Below, one piece after another: positions 17,582-25,971 of a DNA stretch of 48,698 nucleotides. The position numbers and the translations under genes are program-made. Origin of the DNA: JBCFBK01 sp038562555 (GTDB taxonomy: Bacteria; Bacteroidota; Bacteroidia; Bacteroidales; Prolixibacteraceae); NCBI GenBank assembly GCA_038562555.1, contig JBCFBK010000043.1, forward strand, positions 1-48,698. The letters run 5' to 3'. The notes below the pieces were generated by a model, which worked only from the letters and a program-made list of their open reading frames with translations, was not told the DNA's origin and ran no database searches. Numbering within the stretch: the stretch's first letter is position 1; every line of letters begins with the position of its first letter.

Positions 17582-19087
17582 ATGCAACTTAACAAAATAA
17601 AATCGGGCCTCCTGGCGATCCTTGCTTTCTCTTTCCTGATTGCCTGTGAACCCCTCGAAAATGACGACCATTCGCTGGGTCTGGCCGATACGGTGACTCC
17701 CGATCAGGTGACTTTCAGCTACACGGCGTCTGCGACCAGTGACAATGTCCTCACCTTTACCAATACGTCGGCGATTTCGGCACCCTATTCCATCTTATGG
17801 GACCTGGGCGACGGTACGACGAGTAAGGCGGCCAGTCCAACCGGAAAATACCCGCTGAAGGGCGAGTATACCGTATCGCTGACTATTTATACCGCTGACG
17901 GAACAGCGGCAACCAAGAGCCAGATCATCCATTTCCCCAACGACGATTTCGGTCTGATCAATACCCCGGTTTACCGTAACCTGACCGGAGGGGTTGAAAA
18001 TGCGGCAGGAAAAGTATGGGTTTTTGACCAGTACAACAACTTCACTGCCGAGGTTGCCAACGCCTTGTCGGACGATATCCGCGGCCATCTCGGACTTAGT
18101 CCGCTGAACAGTTATAACCAGTCGTGGTGGGGAGCAGGCCCGAATGAAAAGAGCATGTGGACCATGTACAGCTTTAAATTCACCTTTATTCAGGAGGGCG
18201 TTCAGCTGAAAATAGCCAATTCGGGGCAAGGATACGGCCGGAAGCAACAGGCCGCCAACGGCGGCTTCACACCAACGTCCATCGACGGCGAAGATGCCAC
18301 GTTTGATTATGCGGGAGGCAATTATAACTTTGCCATCGACGAATCGGGCGAACACCCGAAGCTAACCTTGTCGGGAAATGCCTTCATGGGCTACTACGTC
18401 GGTTCTCAGACCTATGATATCATCTACCAGACCGATCAGGTCATGGCATTGCGCGCCCCCAACACCGTTGAAGGGCAGGACTGGGTCTTCATTTATTGCC
18501 TGGAAGAGCTGAATGTGGCCGAACCCCCGATTATCAAGGAACCCCGGGCAATGCCGCTCGGCGAAAATTTTGAAAGCCAGACACCGTCGGTGGCCTTTAC
18601 CGGTGAAGATATGGGAAGCCTGTTCTCATCGTTCTACCAGAACCCGGCCCCCGTCCCGGTCAACACCTCGGCCAAGGTCTTGTTATATGAAAAAACAGGA
18701 GCATTTTATTCGAATCTTTCGTACACCACCACCGACTATTTGTTCGACCTGACCACCGTGAATAAAGTCCGGATGAAGGTGTTTATTCCTTCATACAATA
18801 ATTATACAGACGAGTTTGCCGTGGCCGGCGACTGGATTACCAACAAAAAGCTGTTGCCGCAGGTGTCGGTCAAGCTGCAAAACAGCAGCATGGGCGGGAA
18901 TGCCTGGCAAACGCAAACAGAAATTGTCAAGGCTGATCTTCAGAAAGACAAATGGCTGGAACTGGAATTTGACTTCAGCAGCGTCAGCAACCGTACCGAT
19001 TACGATAAGATTGTGATCCAGTTCGGCGCTGAAGGCCATGCCGCCCCGGGAATTTTCTTCCTGGATGATTTCAGCTTTTCGGAATAA
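17582..19087 (+). CDS. PKD-domain surface glycan-binding lipoprotein (SusE/SGBP position, PUL-2)
   Basis: 501-aa lipoprotein with lipobox SFLIAC (Cys22). Residues about 40-125 form a PKD-like Ig domain (WDLGDGTTS, GEYTVSLTIYT). The middle (about 130-320) is Trp/Tyr-rich with VWVFDQYNNF and QSWWGAGP. The C-terminal part (about 325-500) looks like a jelly-roll carbohydrate-binding module (RMKVFIPSYNNYTDEF, FFLDDFSFSE). The position after SusD and before a GH16 is that of surface glycan-binding proteins in laminarin and mixed-linkage glucan PULs. No catalytic motif is seen. Binding specificity is inferred from context. Confidence 0.85.
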   Translation: MQLNKIKSGLLAILAFSFLIACEPLENDDHSLGLADTVTPDQVTFSYTASATSDNVLTFTNTSAISAPYSILWDLGDGTTSKAASPTGKYPLKGEYTVSLTIYTADGTAATKSQIIHFPNDDFGLINTPVYRNLTGGVENAAGKVWVFDQYNNFTAEVANALSDDIRGHLGLSPLNSYNQSWWGAGPNEKSMWTMYSFKFTFIQEGVQLKIANSGQGYGRKQQAANGGFTPTSIDGEDATFDYAGGNYNFAIDESGEHPKLTLSGNAFMGYYVGSQTYDIIYQTDQVMALRAPNTVEGQDWVFIYCLEELNVAEPPIIKEPRAMPLGENFESQTPSVAFTGEDMGSLFSSFYQNPAPVPVNTSAKVLLYEKTGAFYSNLSYTTTDYLFDLTTVNKVRMKVFIPSYNNYTDEFAVAGDWITNKKLLPQVSVKLQNSSMGGNAWQTQTEIVKADLQKDKWLELEFDFSSVSNRTDYDKIVIQFGAEGHAAPGIFFLDDFSFSE

Positions 19088-19098
19088 TTTACAACCTG

Positions 19099-19130
19099 AC
19101 CGGACAGTTGCTGAGCAGCTGTCCGGTTTT
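19099..19130 (+). terminator. stem-loop attenuator/terminator between the PKD lipoprotein and GH16
   Basis: ACCGGACAG (19099-19107) pairs perfectly with CTGTCCGGT (19119-19127), followed by TTTC. The short T-run suggests partial termination or mRNA end protection, so GH16 could be made at lower levels than the binding proteins. Confidence 0.55.
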
Positions 19131-19138
19131 CATAACGA

Positions 19139-20269
19139 ATGAGAACAATGAGAATGATGGTCCCTTTTTGTATGATCGCGCTGCTGGGTTTTATGGGATG
19201 CAGCGGCAACGGCGAGGCGAATACCGATCCGCCTGTGCCGGATCCGGAAACTGAAATTACTGTGAATCCGGGACTGCTTTCCGTTTCTGCAGACGGGGAA
19301 ACCCGCAGCGTGGTCGTTTCGGCCAATGCCCCATGGTCGGTTGCTTCCGACGCCGCCTGGTGCAGTGTTTCGCCTGCGTCCGGATATAACGGTGAAACCA
19401 GCTTAAAGGTAATGGCTCAGGCAAACCGGACAGCAGTTGTTCGCAATGCCACGCTGACGTTTAAAGCCGGATCGTATACCAAAACCTTTGCCATAGGTCA
19501 GGAGGCCGGGAGAGAAGAGGATTATGTTCCCGCCGGCTACAATATGGTCTGGCAGGACGAGTTCAATGAAGCTCGTCCCGCCCCCGGAAAAGCGGCGCTG
19601 CCGAACACCTCAAGATGGTGGTACGAGACCGGCGCCGGCGGATGGGGCAACAACGAACTGCAAAATTACATCGCTGCGGCCAGCGGAAAAGACACCTGTG
19701 CCATGATCTCGGACGGGACCCTGAAAATCATTGCGCGCAAATCGGGAACCGAGGTGCGGTCTGTTCGGATGAACAGTTCACAGAGCTGGACTTACGGCTA
19801 CTTCGAAGCGCGGCTGAAGCTGCCTGTCGGGAAGGGTACCTGGCCGGCTTTTTGGATGATGCCTAAGAATTTCAAAGCCTGGCCCGATGACGGTGAGATC
19901 GACATTATGGAAGAAGTAGGTTACCGTCCGAATTACGTCAGTTCTTCCGTTCACTGCAAAGCCTATTATCATTCCATTGGCACGCAGAAAACGGCTGAAA
20001 CATATATCGCCACAGCGCAGACCGATTTCCATGTTTATGCCGTGGAATGGACGGACGAATACATAAAAGGCTATGCCGACGGAAAACTGTACTTTGAGTT
20101 TCGTAACGACGGAACAGGCAACAAAGACACCTGGCCGTTCAATGCTCCGTTTTACCTGAAGCTGAATCTGGCCTGGGGCGGGAACTGGGGCGGAGCCCAG
20201 GGAGTGGACGAATCGTTCCTGCCCGCGGTGTATGAGGTGGACTACGTGCGGGTTTACCAGAAAAACTGA
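19139..20269 (+). CDS. GH16 endo-beta-glucanase (laminarinase type) with N-terminal BACON domain, lipoprotein
   Basis: Endo-acting glucanase expected to cut beta-1,3-glucan at the cell surface before SusCD import. It has 376 aa and lipobox GFMGC (Cys21). A BACON domain spans about 38-120 (ADGETRSVVVSANAPWSV, DAAWCSVSPASG). The GH16 jelly roll runs from about 135 to the end. The active-site strand is EIDIMEE with nucleophile Glu253, Asp255 and acid/base Glu258; the extra residue between D and E (beta-bulge form) is typical of laminarinase-like members. WYETGAGGWGNNELQNY and GTWPAFWMMPKN are also characteristic. The family is secure and the substrate is likely beta-1,3-glucan. Several in-frame Met codons at the start make the exact N-terminus uncertain by a few residues. 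Confidence 0.94.
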   Translation: MRTMRMMVPFCMIALLGFMGCSGNGEANTDPPVPDPETEITVNPGLLSVSADGETRSVVVSANAPWSVASDAAWCSVSPASGYNGETSLKVMAQANRTAVVRNATLTFKAGSYTKTFAIGQEAGREEDYVPAGYNMVWQDEFNEARPAPGKAALPNTSRWWYETGAGGWGNNELQNYIAAASGKDTCAMISDGTLKIIARKSGTEVRSVRMNSSQSWTYGYFEARLKLPVGKGTWPAFWMMPKNFKAWPDDGEIDIMEEVGYRPNYVSSSVHCKAYYHSIGTQKTAETYIATAQTDFHVYAVEWTDEYIKGYADGKLYFEFRNDGTGNKDTWPFNAPFYLKLNLAWGGNWGGAQGVDESFLPAVYEVDYVRVYQKN

Positions 20270-20306
20270 CCCTTTTATATCGTAACAAAAAAGCCTGAAT
20301 CTGTTT

Positions 20307-20337
20307 AACCGGCGAACGATCGTTCGTCGGTTTTTTT
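20307..20337 (+). terminator. rho-independent terminator ending PUL-2
   Basis: AACCG-CGAACG at 20307-20318 pairs with CGTTCG-CGGTT (one internal G/T mismatch), followed by T7 to 20337. A strong terminator 37 nt after the GH16 stop. Confidence 0.8.
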
Positions 20338-20458
20338 ATCGACTAACCCTGCCTGCACCCCGTTAAGGTTTCACAACATCTTTGTGGAAGGCTGAATTCG
20401 TTTTTATTTGCAATCCTTAATAAATGCCTTATTTTTAGACTCTGCAAATAATTCGGGT

Positions 20459-21034
20459 GTGAAGGACTTCCATGAACGGGAAATATTACAAAAACTGGCT
20501 GAAGGCGATCAATTTTCCTTTGGACTGGTCTTTCACATCTATCATTCCCGCCTTTATCATTTTGCCTTTCATTACCTGAACGATGAGGAATCGGCTAAAG
20601 ATGTTGTCCAGGATGTGTTCTCGGCTATTTGGGAAGATCGTGCAAAACTCGCTGACGTAAAAAATCTATCGTCCTGGTTATACTCGGTAACCAAAAATCT
20701 GTGCCTGAAAAAAATCGATCAGCTGAAAGTAAAGCAGAAGCATTCCGACTTTTTAAAATACCGGCAGCTAACTGTGATTCAGCTTTCGTTGAACGAACTG
20801 GATACCTCTCCCGTCATTTTTGATGAAATGACCAGGATCATTGATCACACCCTTGAAAAATTATCGCCGCAAAGCAGGCGGATTTTTGAACTTAGCCGCT
20901 ACGAGCATAAAAAGAACGCTGAGATAGCATCGGAACTTAATATTTCAATAAAGACGGTCGAGGCCGGCATTACCCGCGCGTTAAAAGATTTGCGCAAAGC
21001 TCTTCGCCACTATCTCCCGCTGTTTATAGCATAG
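20459..21034 (+). CDS. ECF RNA polymerase sigma factor (FecI-like), regulator of PUL-3
   Basis: ECF sigma factor of 191 aa from GTG at 20459. The frame extends to TTG at 20408 (208 aa), but GTG gives an N-terminus of the same length as the other ECF factors here, and there is no in-frame ATG near the start. Sigma-2: FGLVFHIYHSRLYHFAFHYL, VVQDVFSAIWEDRAKL, WLYSVTKNLCLKK. Sigma-4: KKNAEIASELNISIKTVEAGITRALKDL. A CATCTTTG element at 20378-20385 could be its -7 box. It should activate PUL-3 once FecR releases it. Confidence 0.93.
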   Translation: MKDFHEREILQKLAEGDQFSFGLVFHIYHSRLYHFAFHYLNDEESAKDVVQDVFSAIWEDRAKLADVKNLSSWLYSVTKNLCLKKIDQLKVKQKHSDFLKYRQLTVIQLSLNELDTSPVIFDEMTRIIDHTLEKLSPQSRRIFELSRYEHKKNAEIASELNISIKTVEAGITRALKDLRKALRHYLPLFIA

Positions 21035-21125
21035 GGCAGAGGGCATGGAGCATGGGGCACAGCGCAGAGAACCCTGTCCTGGCTCCTGGTTCTTATGTCT
21101 TACGACTTACGACTTATAACTTTTC
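21035..21125 (+). repeat. degenerate simple repeats between sigma and FecR genes of PUL-3
   Basis: A purine-rich run (GGGCAGAGGGCATGGAGCAT and variants) is followed by CTTACGACTTACGACTTATA. No ORF, hairpin or known element is evident. A related purine-rich stretch lies at 11270-11325 in the matching gap of PUL-2. Confidence 0.5.
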
Positions 21126-21130
21126 CCATA

Positions 21131-21156
21131 GGGTATTTTCCTTTCAACCGTACTTA
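21131..21156 (+). promoter_or_regulatory. candidate ECF-sigma promoter before PUL-3 FecR gene
   Basis: GGGTA at 21131-21135, 14 nt, then GTACTTA at 21150-21156, 17 nt before the FecR ATG. This is the same layout as before the PUL-2 and PUL-4 FecR genes. Confidence 0.5.
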
Positions 21157-21173
21157 TTAGCAAATGCCGGAAT

Positions 21174-22169
21174 ATGGACAAAGAAAAATTAGAACGGTTT
21201 GCTGCCAATTTGGTCACTGAACGTCGTGAAATCGAAGAGATCGTTACCTGGATCGAAGCGTCGCCCGATCATCAAAAGGAATTCAGCCGCATCAAGAATC
21301 AGGAAATCTACGCTGGCTTCAGAAACTTTGATAATTTGTCGGGTGGAGCCTGGAAGAATAATTCTCTGCATCCGCCCGTAAGCCGGAAAACCATCGGCCT
21401 TCGGGTTCTCCGGTATGCGGCTGTCTTTATCCTGGCCTTCTTATTGGGAGGTTTTTCGCTGTTTATGCTCAGGAATAATCCGGACGACGGGAAGACGGCC
21501 TTCAACGAAATCATTGTTCCTGCCGGTGAAAGTTCGGAAGTTATCCTGGCCGACCGGACGCATGTTTGGCTGAATTCGGGAGCCCGGATGCGTTACCCCT
21601 CGAACTTCCGGGGAAAGACCCGGGAAGTAAACCTGATCGGGGAGGCCTTTTTCGAGGTAAGCCGGGATGAAGAAAAGCCATTTCATGTGGTAACACCCGG
21701 CCTCACCGTAGATGTGCTGGGGACCAGTTTCAACATAGAGGCCTTTGATCAGTCAAGCTTCACCAACGTGACGCTGGTAGCGGGAAAGGTAAAGCTGGAA
21801 AACCCTCAGGGAGACGTGCTGGCTGTTCTTTCACCCCATGAAAAAGCGAGTTACGATACGGGAACAGGAGAAGTTGAAATAACAAAAGTCAATACAAGTC
21901 TTTACACCTCGTGGAAAGAAGGGATCATTTTTTTTAAGGATGAAAAGCTGGGTGACATTGCAAAAAAAATTGAGCGGTGGTACAGTGTGAAAATTGTTTT
22001 TGATGATATACAGGTCAGGGATCTGAAATTTACCGGCTCAATTCTTAAAAACAAGCCTGTTGATCAGATCATGGAAATTTTAAAATATACTTCCGGGGTA
22101 GACTATTCGATCGATATCCGCGAACAGCAACCCAATATGATTCATTTAAAAAGCATGCCTATGAGATAG
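21174..22169 (+). CDS. FecR-type anti-sigma factor (PUL-3)
   Basis: 331-aa inner membrane anti-sigma factor from ATG at 21174. The cytoplasmic N-domain (about 1-70, KEKLERFAANLVTERREIEEIVTWIE) is followed by a transmembrane helix at about 80-100 (YAAVFILAFLLGGFSLFML). The FecR domain is at about 108-210 (HVWLNSGARMRYPSNF, GEAFFEVSRDEEKPF, VLGTSFNIEAF). The DUF4974 C-domain is at about 258-325 (KLGDIAKKIERWYSVKIVF). It transduces the signal from the downstream SusC STN domain to the upstream sigma factor. Confidence 0.95.
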   Translation: MDKEKLERFAANLVTERREIEEIVTWIEASPDHQKEFSRIKNQEIYAGFRNFDNLSGGAWKNNSLHPPVSRKTIGLRVLRYAAVFILAFLLGGFSLFMLRNNPDDGKTAFNEIIVPAGESSEVILADRTHVWLNSGARMRYPSNFRGKTREVNLIGEAFFEVSRDEEKPFHVVTPGLTVDVLGTSFNIEAFDQSSFTNVTLVAGKVKLENPQGDVLAVLSPHEKASYDTGTGEVEITKVNTSLYTSWKEGIIFFKDEKLGDIAKKIERWYSVKIVFDDIQVRDLKFTGSILKNKPVDQIMEILKYTSGVDYSIDIREQQPNMIHLKSMPMR

Positions 22170-22235
22170 AATAGACACAAGTATCAAGACACAAGACAAA
22201 GAAAGAATAAGGAGCGTGGCTTTAGAGTAAAGATT

Positions 22236-22271
22236 AAAAAAAGCCGGAAAATACGTCGAATATTTCCCGGC
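22236..22271 (-). terminator. minus-strand intrinsic terminator between PUL-3 FecR and susC
   Basis: GCCGGAAAATA (22243-22253), loop CGTCGAA, TATTTCCCGGC (22261-22271), with one A48/C66 mismatch on plus (G.U on minus). Seven plus-strand A's at 22236-22242 give the minus-strand T7 tail. No T-run follows on the plus strand. Confidence 0.65.
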
Positions 22272-22350
22272 CTGCACTAAAAGAACAGCATGTTCCTTTA
22301 ACGATTTAGAATTTTATTTCTTCCCCCCGGAAGACAATTATTAATCCTAA
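22236..22350 (-). ncRNA. predicted cis-antisense RNA opposite the PUL-3 susC leader
   Basis: TAAATTTG on the minus strand (plus 22364-22357) overlaps the susC start. The RNA would be about 115 nt, pass a small CTTCC/GGAAG hairpin near 22320-22333 and end in the hairpin at 22243-22271 plus T7. As in PULs 1 and 2, the single plus-strand A.C mismatch is a G.U pair in the antisense strand. No -33 box is evident; the ends are inferred. Confidence 0.45.
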
Positions 22351-22363
22351 ACAGAACAAATTT

Positions 22364-25300
22364 ATGAAAAAAAGAATGATTTATTGTAATTGGCAACAAT
22401 TACGCAAACTATTGAGGATGATGAAACTTACGCTTATACTGACTTTTCTGGGCCTGGTGCAAGCTTTTGCAGGGACGGTCAATGGACAAACAAGCCGGCT
22501 CGATCTGAAAGTAAACGGAACACTGGAACTGATCCTGGGGAAAATCGAGGATCAGACCGACTTCCACTTCTTTTACCGCAGCGAAGAGATCGATCTGACG
22601 CAAAGTTTTAAGATTGATGTTGAAGGTGGAACTGTTTTTGAGATTTTGGATGACATTCTGCCCAAAGCAAATCTCACCTACCAGGTCTTTGATAAGTACA
22701 TTGCCATCAGTGCTTCGAAACAATCACCGGCCCTGCAGCAAAATCAGATGTCAACACAACAGCAGAAGATCACAGGAAAGGTCACCGACAAAGCGGGAAT
22801 GCCCATGCCTGGAGTATCGGTGGTAATTAAGGGAACAGCGGGAGGAACGGTGACCGACGCCGGCGGGAATTTCTTCCTCAGCAGGGTTTCACATGATGCC
22901 ACGCTCATCTTCTCGTTTGTGGGCATGAAAACACAGGAAATTTTGCCGGAAGGCAAAACAACGCTATCTGTTTTGATGGAGGAGGAAACCTTCGGACTGG
23001 AAGAGGTGGTTGCAATCGGTTACGGAACACAAAAACGGGCTAACCTCACCGGGGCGATCGATCAAATAAATGCCAATGATATTGCCATCCGCCCATCACC
23101 CGATATTATTCTTTCGCTCCAGGGTTTGATGCCTGGCCTCAATATTCAGCCCAATACCGGAGATCCCCGGGCCACTCCCGACATCAACATCCGGGGCTTT
23201 AACTCGATAAACGGAGGAAGCCCCCTTGTTCTGGTAGATGGGATAGAGGGAGAACTGGAACGTGTTAATCCCTCCGACATTGAAAGTGTCACCGTGCTGA
23301 AAGATGCGGCGTCGGCGGCTATTTACGGGGCCAGAGGTGCTTTCGGTGTGATCCTGGTAACCACCAAAAAGGGGAAAGAAGGCGAAATTAAAATCAACTA
23401 CTCCAATAACTTCGGGTGGACCACCCCGACCACGCGAACCGACTACATCTCAGACCCCTACCTCTACGGAAAGACTGTAGACGATGCGCTGTGGGGATAT
23501 AACGGAACCACCTATACCGGATATGACGAGGAGGACTGGGAGAAAATTAAAAAAGTTTCGACCGGTGAAATAGAACCTTTTCACGAAATCATGCCAAACG
23601 GAAATGCCAAGTTCTTCTACAAAACCAATTGGTATGATTATCTTTTCAGGAAATGGACACCCACACAAAACCATAATATCTCCGTTTCGGGAGGTAACGA
23701 AAAACTCAAAGGATACCTGTCGGGACGTTACTTCAAGACCGGGACGATCGAAGACATTGCCGACGGACATTTAGCTCGTTACAACCTGAATGGAAATCTG
23801 AGCTTCAAGGTAAACGACTGGCTCGAAATATCAGATAAAATACAGCTCAGTACCAACGACGAGCTGACTTACGGAGGTTATAAAGGTGATTGGTACGATC
23901 TTTTCAACAGCAGCGTCACCATGTATTTTTTATTTCCTTTTGAACCCAATTTTATAAATGGTATTCCTTTCGATAAAAACGGAGCGGGTGCAGGGGCAGC
24001 GCTCGAATCGGAAGCTTATTGGAAGCGAAACTACAACGAACAGATCGTTAACACCTTCAGCGCAACGCTCACCCCGGTCAAAGACCTGGTGGTGAATTTT
24101 GACTACAGCAACAAAATTTATCACACGCAAAGCACGAACCGCCTCACCAACTTCGATTACATGACCGGAGCCAGGCTGACGGCGCAGACCGTGGGACTGA
24201 ACAGGCTTACTGAAAGCCGGGGCCGAAGCCATTACAATGCCATGAACCTCTATGCCACCTATACCAAAAATGTTGGGAAAAACCATCATTTTAAGCTCCT
24301 GGCCGGTTATAACCAGGAAGAGTATGAAGCAGATAACATACTTGGGGAACAGGGCAATCTGCTCTCATCGGAACTAAGTAATCTCAGTCTGGGCACGGAG
24401 CTGTTAAGGGCCAGTGGCTCTGCAAGCTTATGGGCCGTAAAAGGTATTTTCGGACGATTCAACTACGACTATAAAGACCGGTATTTACTGGAAGTCAATG
24501 GCCGCCGCGATGGGTCTTCCCGTTTTCCGAGACAAAGCCGCTGGGGCTTCTTTCCTTCGGTGTCGGCCGGATGGAGGATGAGTCGCGAGAAATTCTGGGA
24601 ACCCATGAAAAACGTCGTCAGCTCGCTGATGCTGAGAAGCTCGTACGGGAAGCTTGGCAACCAGAGTGTGGGTCTCTATACCTTTGCCCAAACCATGAAT
24701 AATTCACTGAGCAACTGGCTGATCGACGGAAACAAACCCAATTATGTGGGCGTACCTGCTCCGCTCCCCCGCGTCGTTTCATGGGAAGAAACATCAACAC
24801 TGGGGTTCGGCGCTGACCTCGGATTCCTGGATAATAAGCTGAAAGCCTCGTTCGACTGGTATGAAAAGCAAACCACGGGAATGTACCTGCGGGGAGAACC
24901 ATTACCGTCTGTTTTTGGAGCCTCCGAACCTAAGGAAAACATTGGCGGGTTGAGCAACAAAGGTTTTGAGTTCAGCCTGGGCTACCAAACAAAATTCGAT
25001 GTGAAAGGCTCGCCTTTGAAAATAAAAGCGAATGTGAGCGTAAGCAACTTCATCGCGAAAATCACAAAATACCCGAACCCGCAGGGGGTTATGAGCGACT
25101 ATTGGGAAGGACAGCGCCTGGGCGAAATCTGGGGCTACCACATTGACGGACAATTCCAGACCGACGAAGAAGCCAAGGCCTACCAGGCAAGTTTTTCAAA
25201 TCCCACCAAAAGTCTCGGACAGGTGTATAAATATATCGTTAACACCGTTCAAAACAACGAATGGAAAGGCTTAAAAGCCGGTGATGTCAAGTATGTTGAC

Positions 25301-25939
25301 TCGGATAATGACGGAGAAATCAGTAAAGGAAACAACACGCTAGAAGATCATGGCGATTTAAAGGCGATCGGGAATGCCCTGCCTCAGTTCCCCTTCGGGT
25401 TTAGTTTCTCAGCCGACTGGAAAGGATTTGATCTTTCGCTGGCCGGCGCCGGTGTGATGCGTCAGGACTGGTACCCGAACGGCGATTTGTACTGGGGATT
25501 CTATTACCGTCCCTACTTGTCATTCATACGGAAAGACCTGCTGGATGAGGCCTGGAGCCCCGAAAATACCGGAGGTAAGTATCCGCAAAAATACAGGGGA
25601 TATGCCGCATTGGGCGCAAACCGATCGTTAGGAGAGATCAATGACTATTATCTCACCAATCTGGGCTATCTGCGCATAAAAAACCTGACCATCGGGTATA
25701 CCATTCCTCAACGGATAACGCGAAAAGCGCACATTGATAACCTCAGGGTTTATTTCAGTGGCGAGAACATTTTAACCTGGAGCTTCGGAAATCTGACCCG
25801 GTACGTGGATCCTGAACAGGCCGGTTCGGGGATCAATCTCTCGAACCCGGGAGGTGCGGCCAACATGAATACCGGAGATGAGTGGACCGATTATCCGCTG
25901 GGAAAAACCTTCTCTTTTGGGGTGAACGTAACGTTATAA
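22364..25939 (+). CDS. SusC-like TonB-dependent receptor with STN domain (PUL-3)
   Basis: 1191-aa outer membrane importer from ATG at 22364. Signal region (LTLILTFLGLVQAFAGTVNGQ), STN domain (about 45-115, TLELILGKIEDQTDFHFFYR), carboxypeptidase-regulatory-like domain (about 130-215), TonB-box-like LEEVVAIGYG, and a plug with SPLVLVDGIEGELERVNP and ASAAIYGARGAFGVILV. The barrel ends in SFGVNVTL. Calcium-binding-like loops such as DSDNDGEISKG occur in the barrel region. The substrate is unknown; the linked phosphodiester glycosidase and esterase suggest a substituted glycan. Confidence 0.95.
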   Translation: MKKRMIYCNWQQLRKLLRMMKLTLILTFLGLVQAFAGTVNGQTSRLDLKVNGTLELILGKIEDQTDFHFFYRSEEIDLTQSFKIDVEGGTVFEILDDILPKANLTYQVFDKYIAISASKQSPALQQNQMSTQQQKITGKVTDKAGMPMPGVSVVIKGTAGGTVTDAGGNFFLSRVSHDATLIFSFVGMKTQEILPEGKTTLSVLMEEETFGLEEVVAIGYGTQKRANLTGAIDQINANDIAIRPSPDIILSLQGLMPGLNIQPNTGDPRATPDINIRGFNSINGGSPLVLVDGIEGELERVNPSDIESVTVLKDAASAAIYGARGAFGVILVTTKKGKEGEIKINYSNNFGWTTPTTRTDYISDPYLYGKTVDDALWGYNGTTYTGYDEEDWEKIKKVSTGEIEPFHEIMPNGNAKFFYKTNWYDYLFRKWTPTQNHNISVSGGNEKLKGYLSGRYFKTGTIEDIADGHLARYNLNGNLSFKVNDWLEISDKIQLSTNDELTYGGYKGDWYDLFNSSVTMYFLFPFEPNFINGIPFDKNGAGAGAALESEAYWKRNYNEQIVNTFSATLTPVKDLVVNFDYSNKIYHTQSTNRLTNFDYMTGARLTAQTVGLNRLTESRGRSHYNAMNLYATYTKNVGKNHHFKLLAGYNQEEYEADNILGEQGNLLSSELSNLSLGTELLRASGSASLWAVKGIFGRFNYDYKDRYLLEVNGRRDGSSRFPRQSRWGFFPSVSAGWRMSREKFWEPMKNVVSSLMLRSSYGKLGNQSVGLYTFAQTMNNSLSNWLIDGNKPNYVGVPAPLPRVVSWEETSTLGFGADLGFLDNKLKASFDWYEKQTTGMYLRGEPLPSVFGASEPKENIGGLSNKGFEFSLGYQTKFDVKGSPLKIKANVSVSNFIAKITKYPNPQGVMSDYWEGQRLGEIWGYHIDGQFQTDEEAKAYQASFSNPTKSLGQVYKYIVNTVQNNEWKGLKAGDVKYVDSDNDGEISKGNNTLEDHGDLKAIGNALPQFPFGFSFSADWKGFDLSLAGAGVMRQDWYPNGDLYWGFYYRPYLSFIRKDLLDEAWSPENTGGKYPQKYRGYAALGANRSLGEINDYYLTNLGYLRIKNLTIGYTIPQRITRKAHIDNLRVYFSGENILTWSFGNLTRYVDPEQAGSGINLSNPGGAANMNTGDEWTDYPLGKTFSFGVNVTL

Positions 25940-25971
25940 ACAGTGTATTTGAATTTATTAAAAGAAAAAAG

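Noticed and set aside
25882..25971. Upstream extension of PUL-3 susD overlapping susC
   Set aside because: The signal peptide and lipobox start at the ATG at 25972; the extension only reads through the end of susC in another frame.
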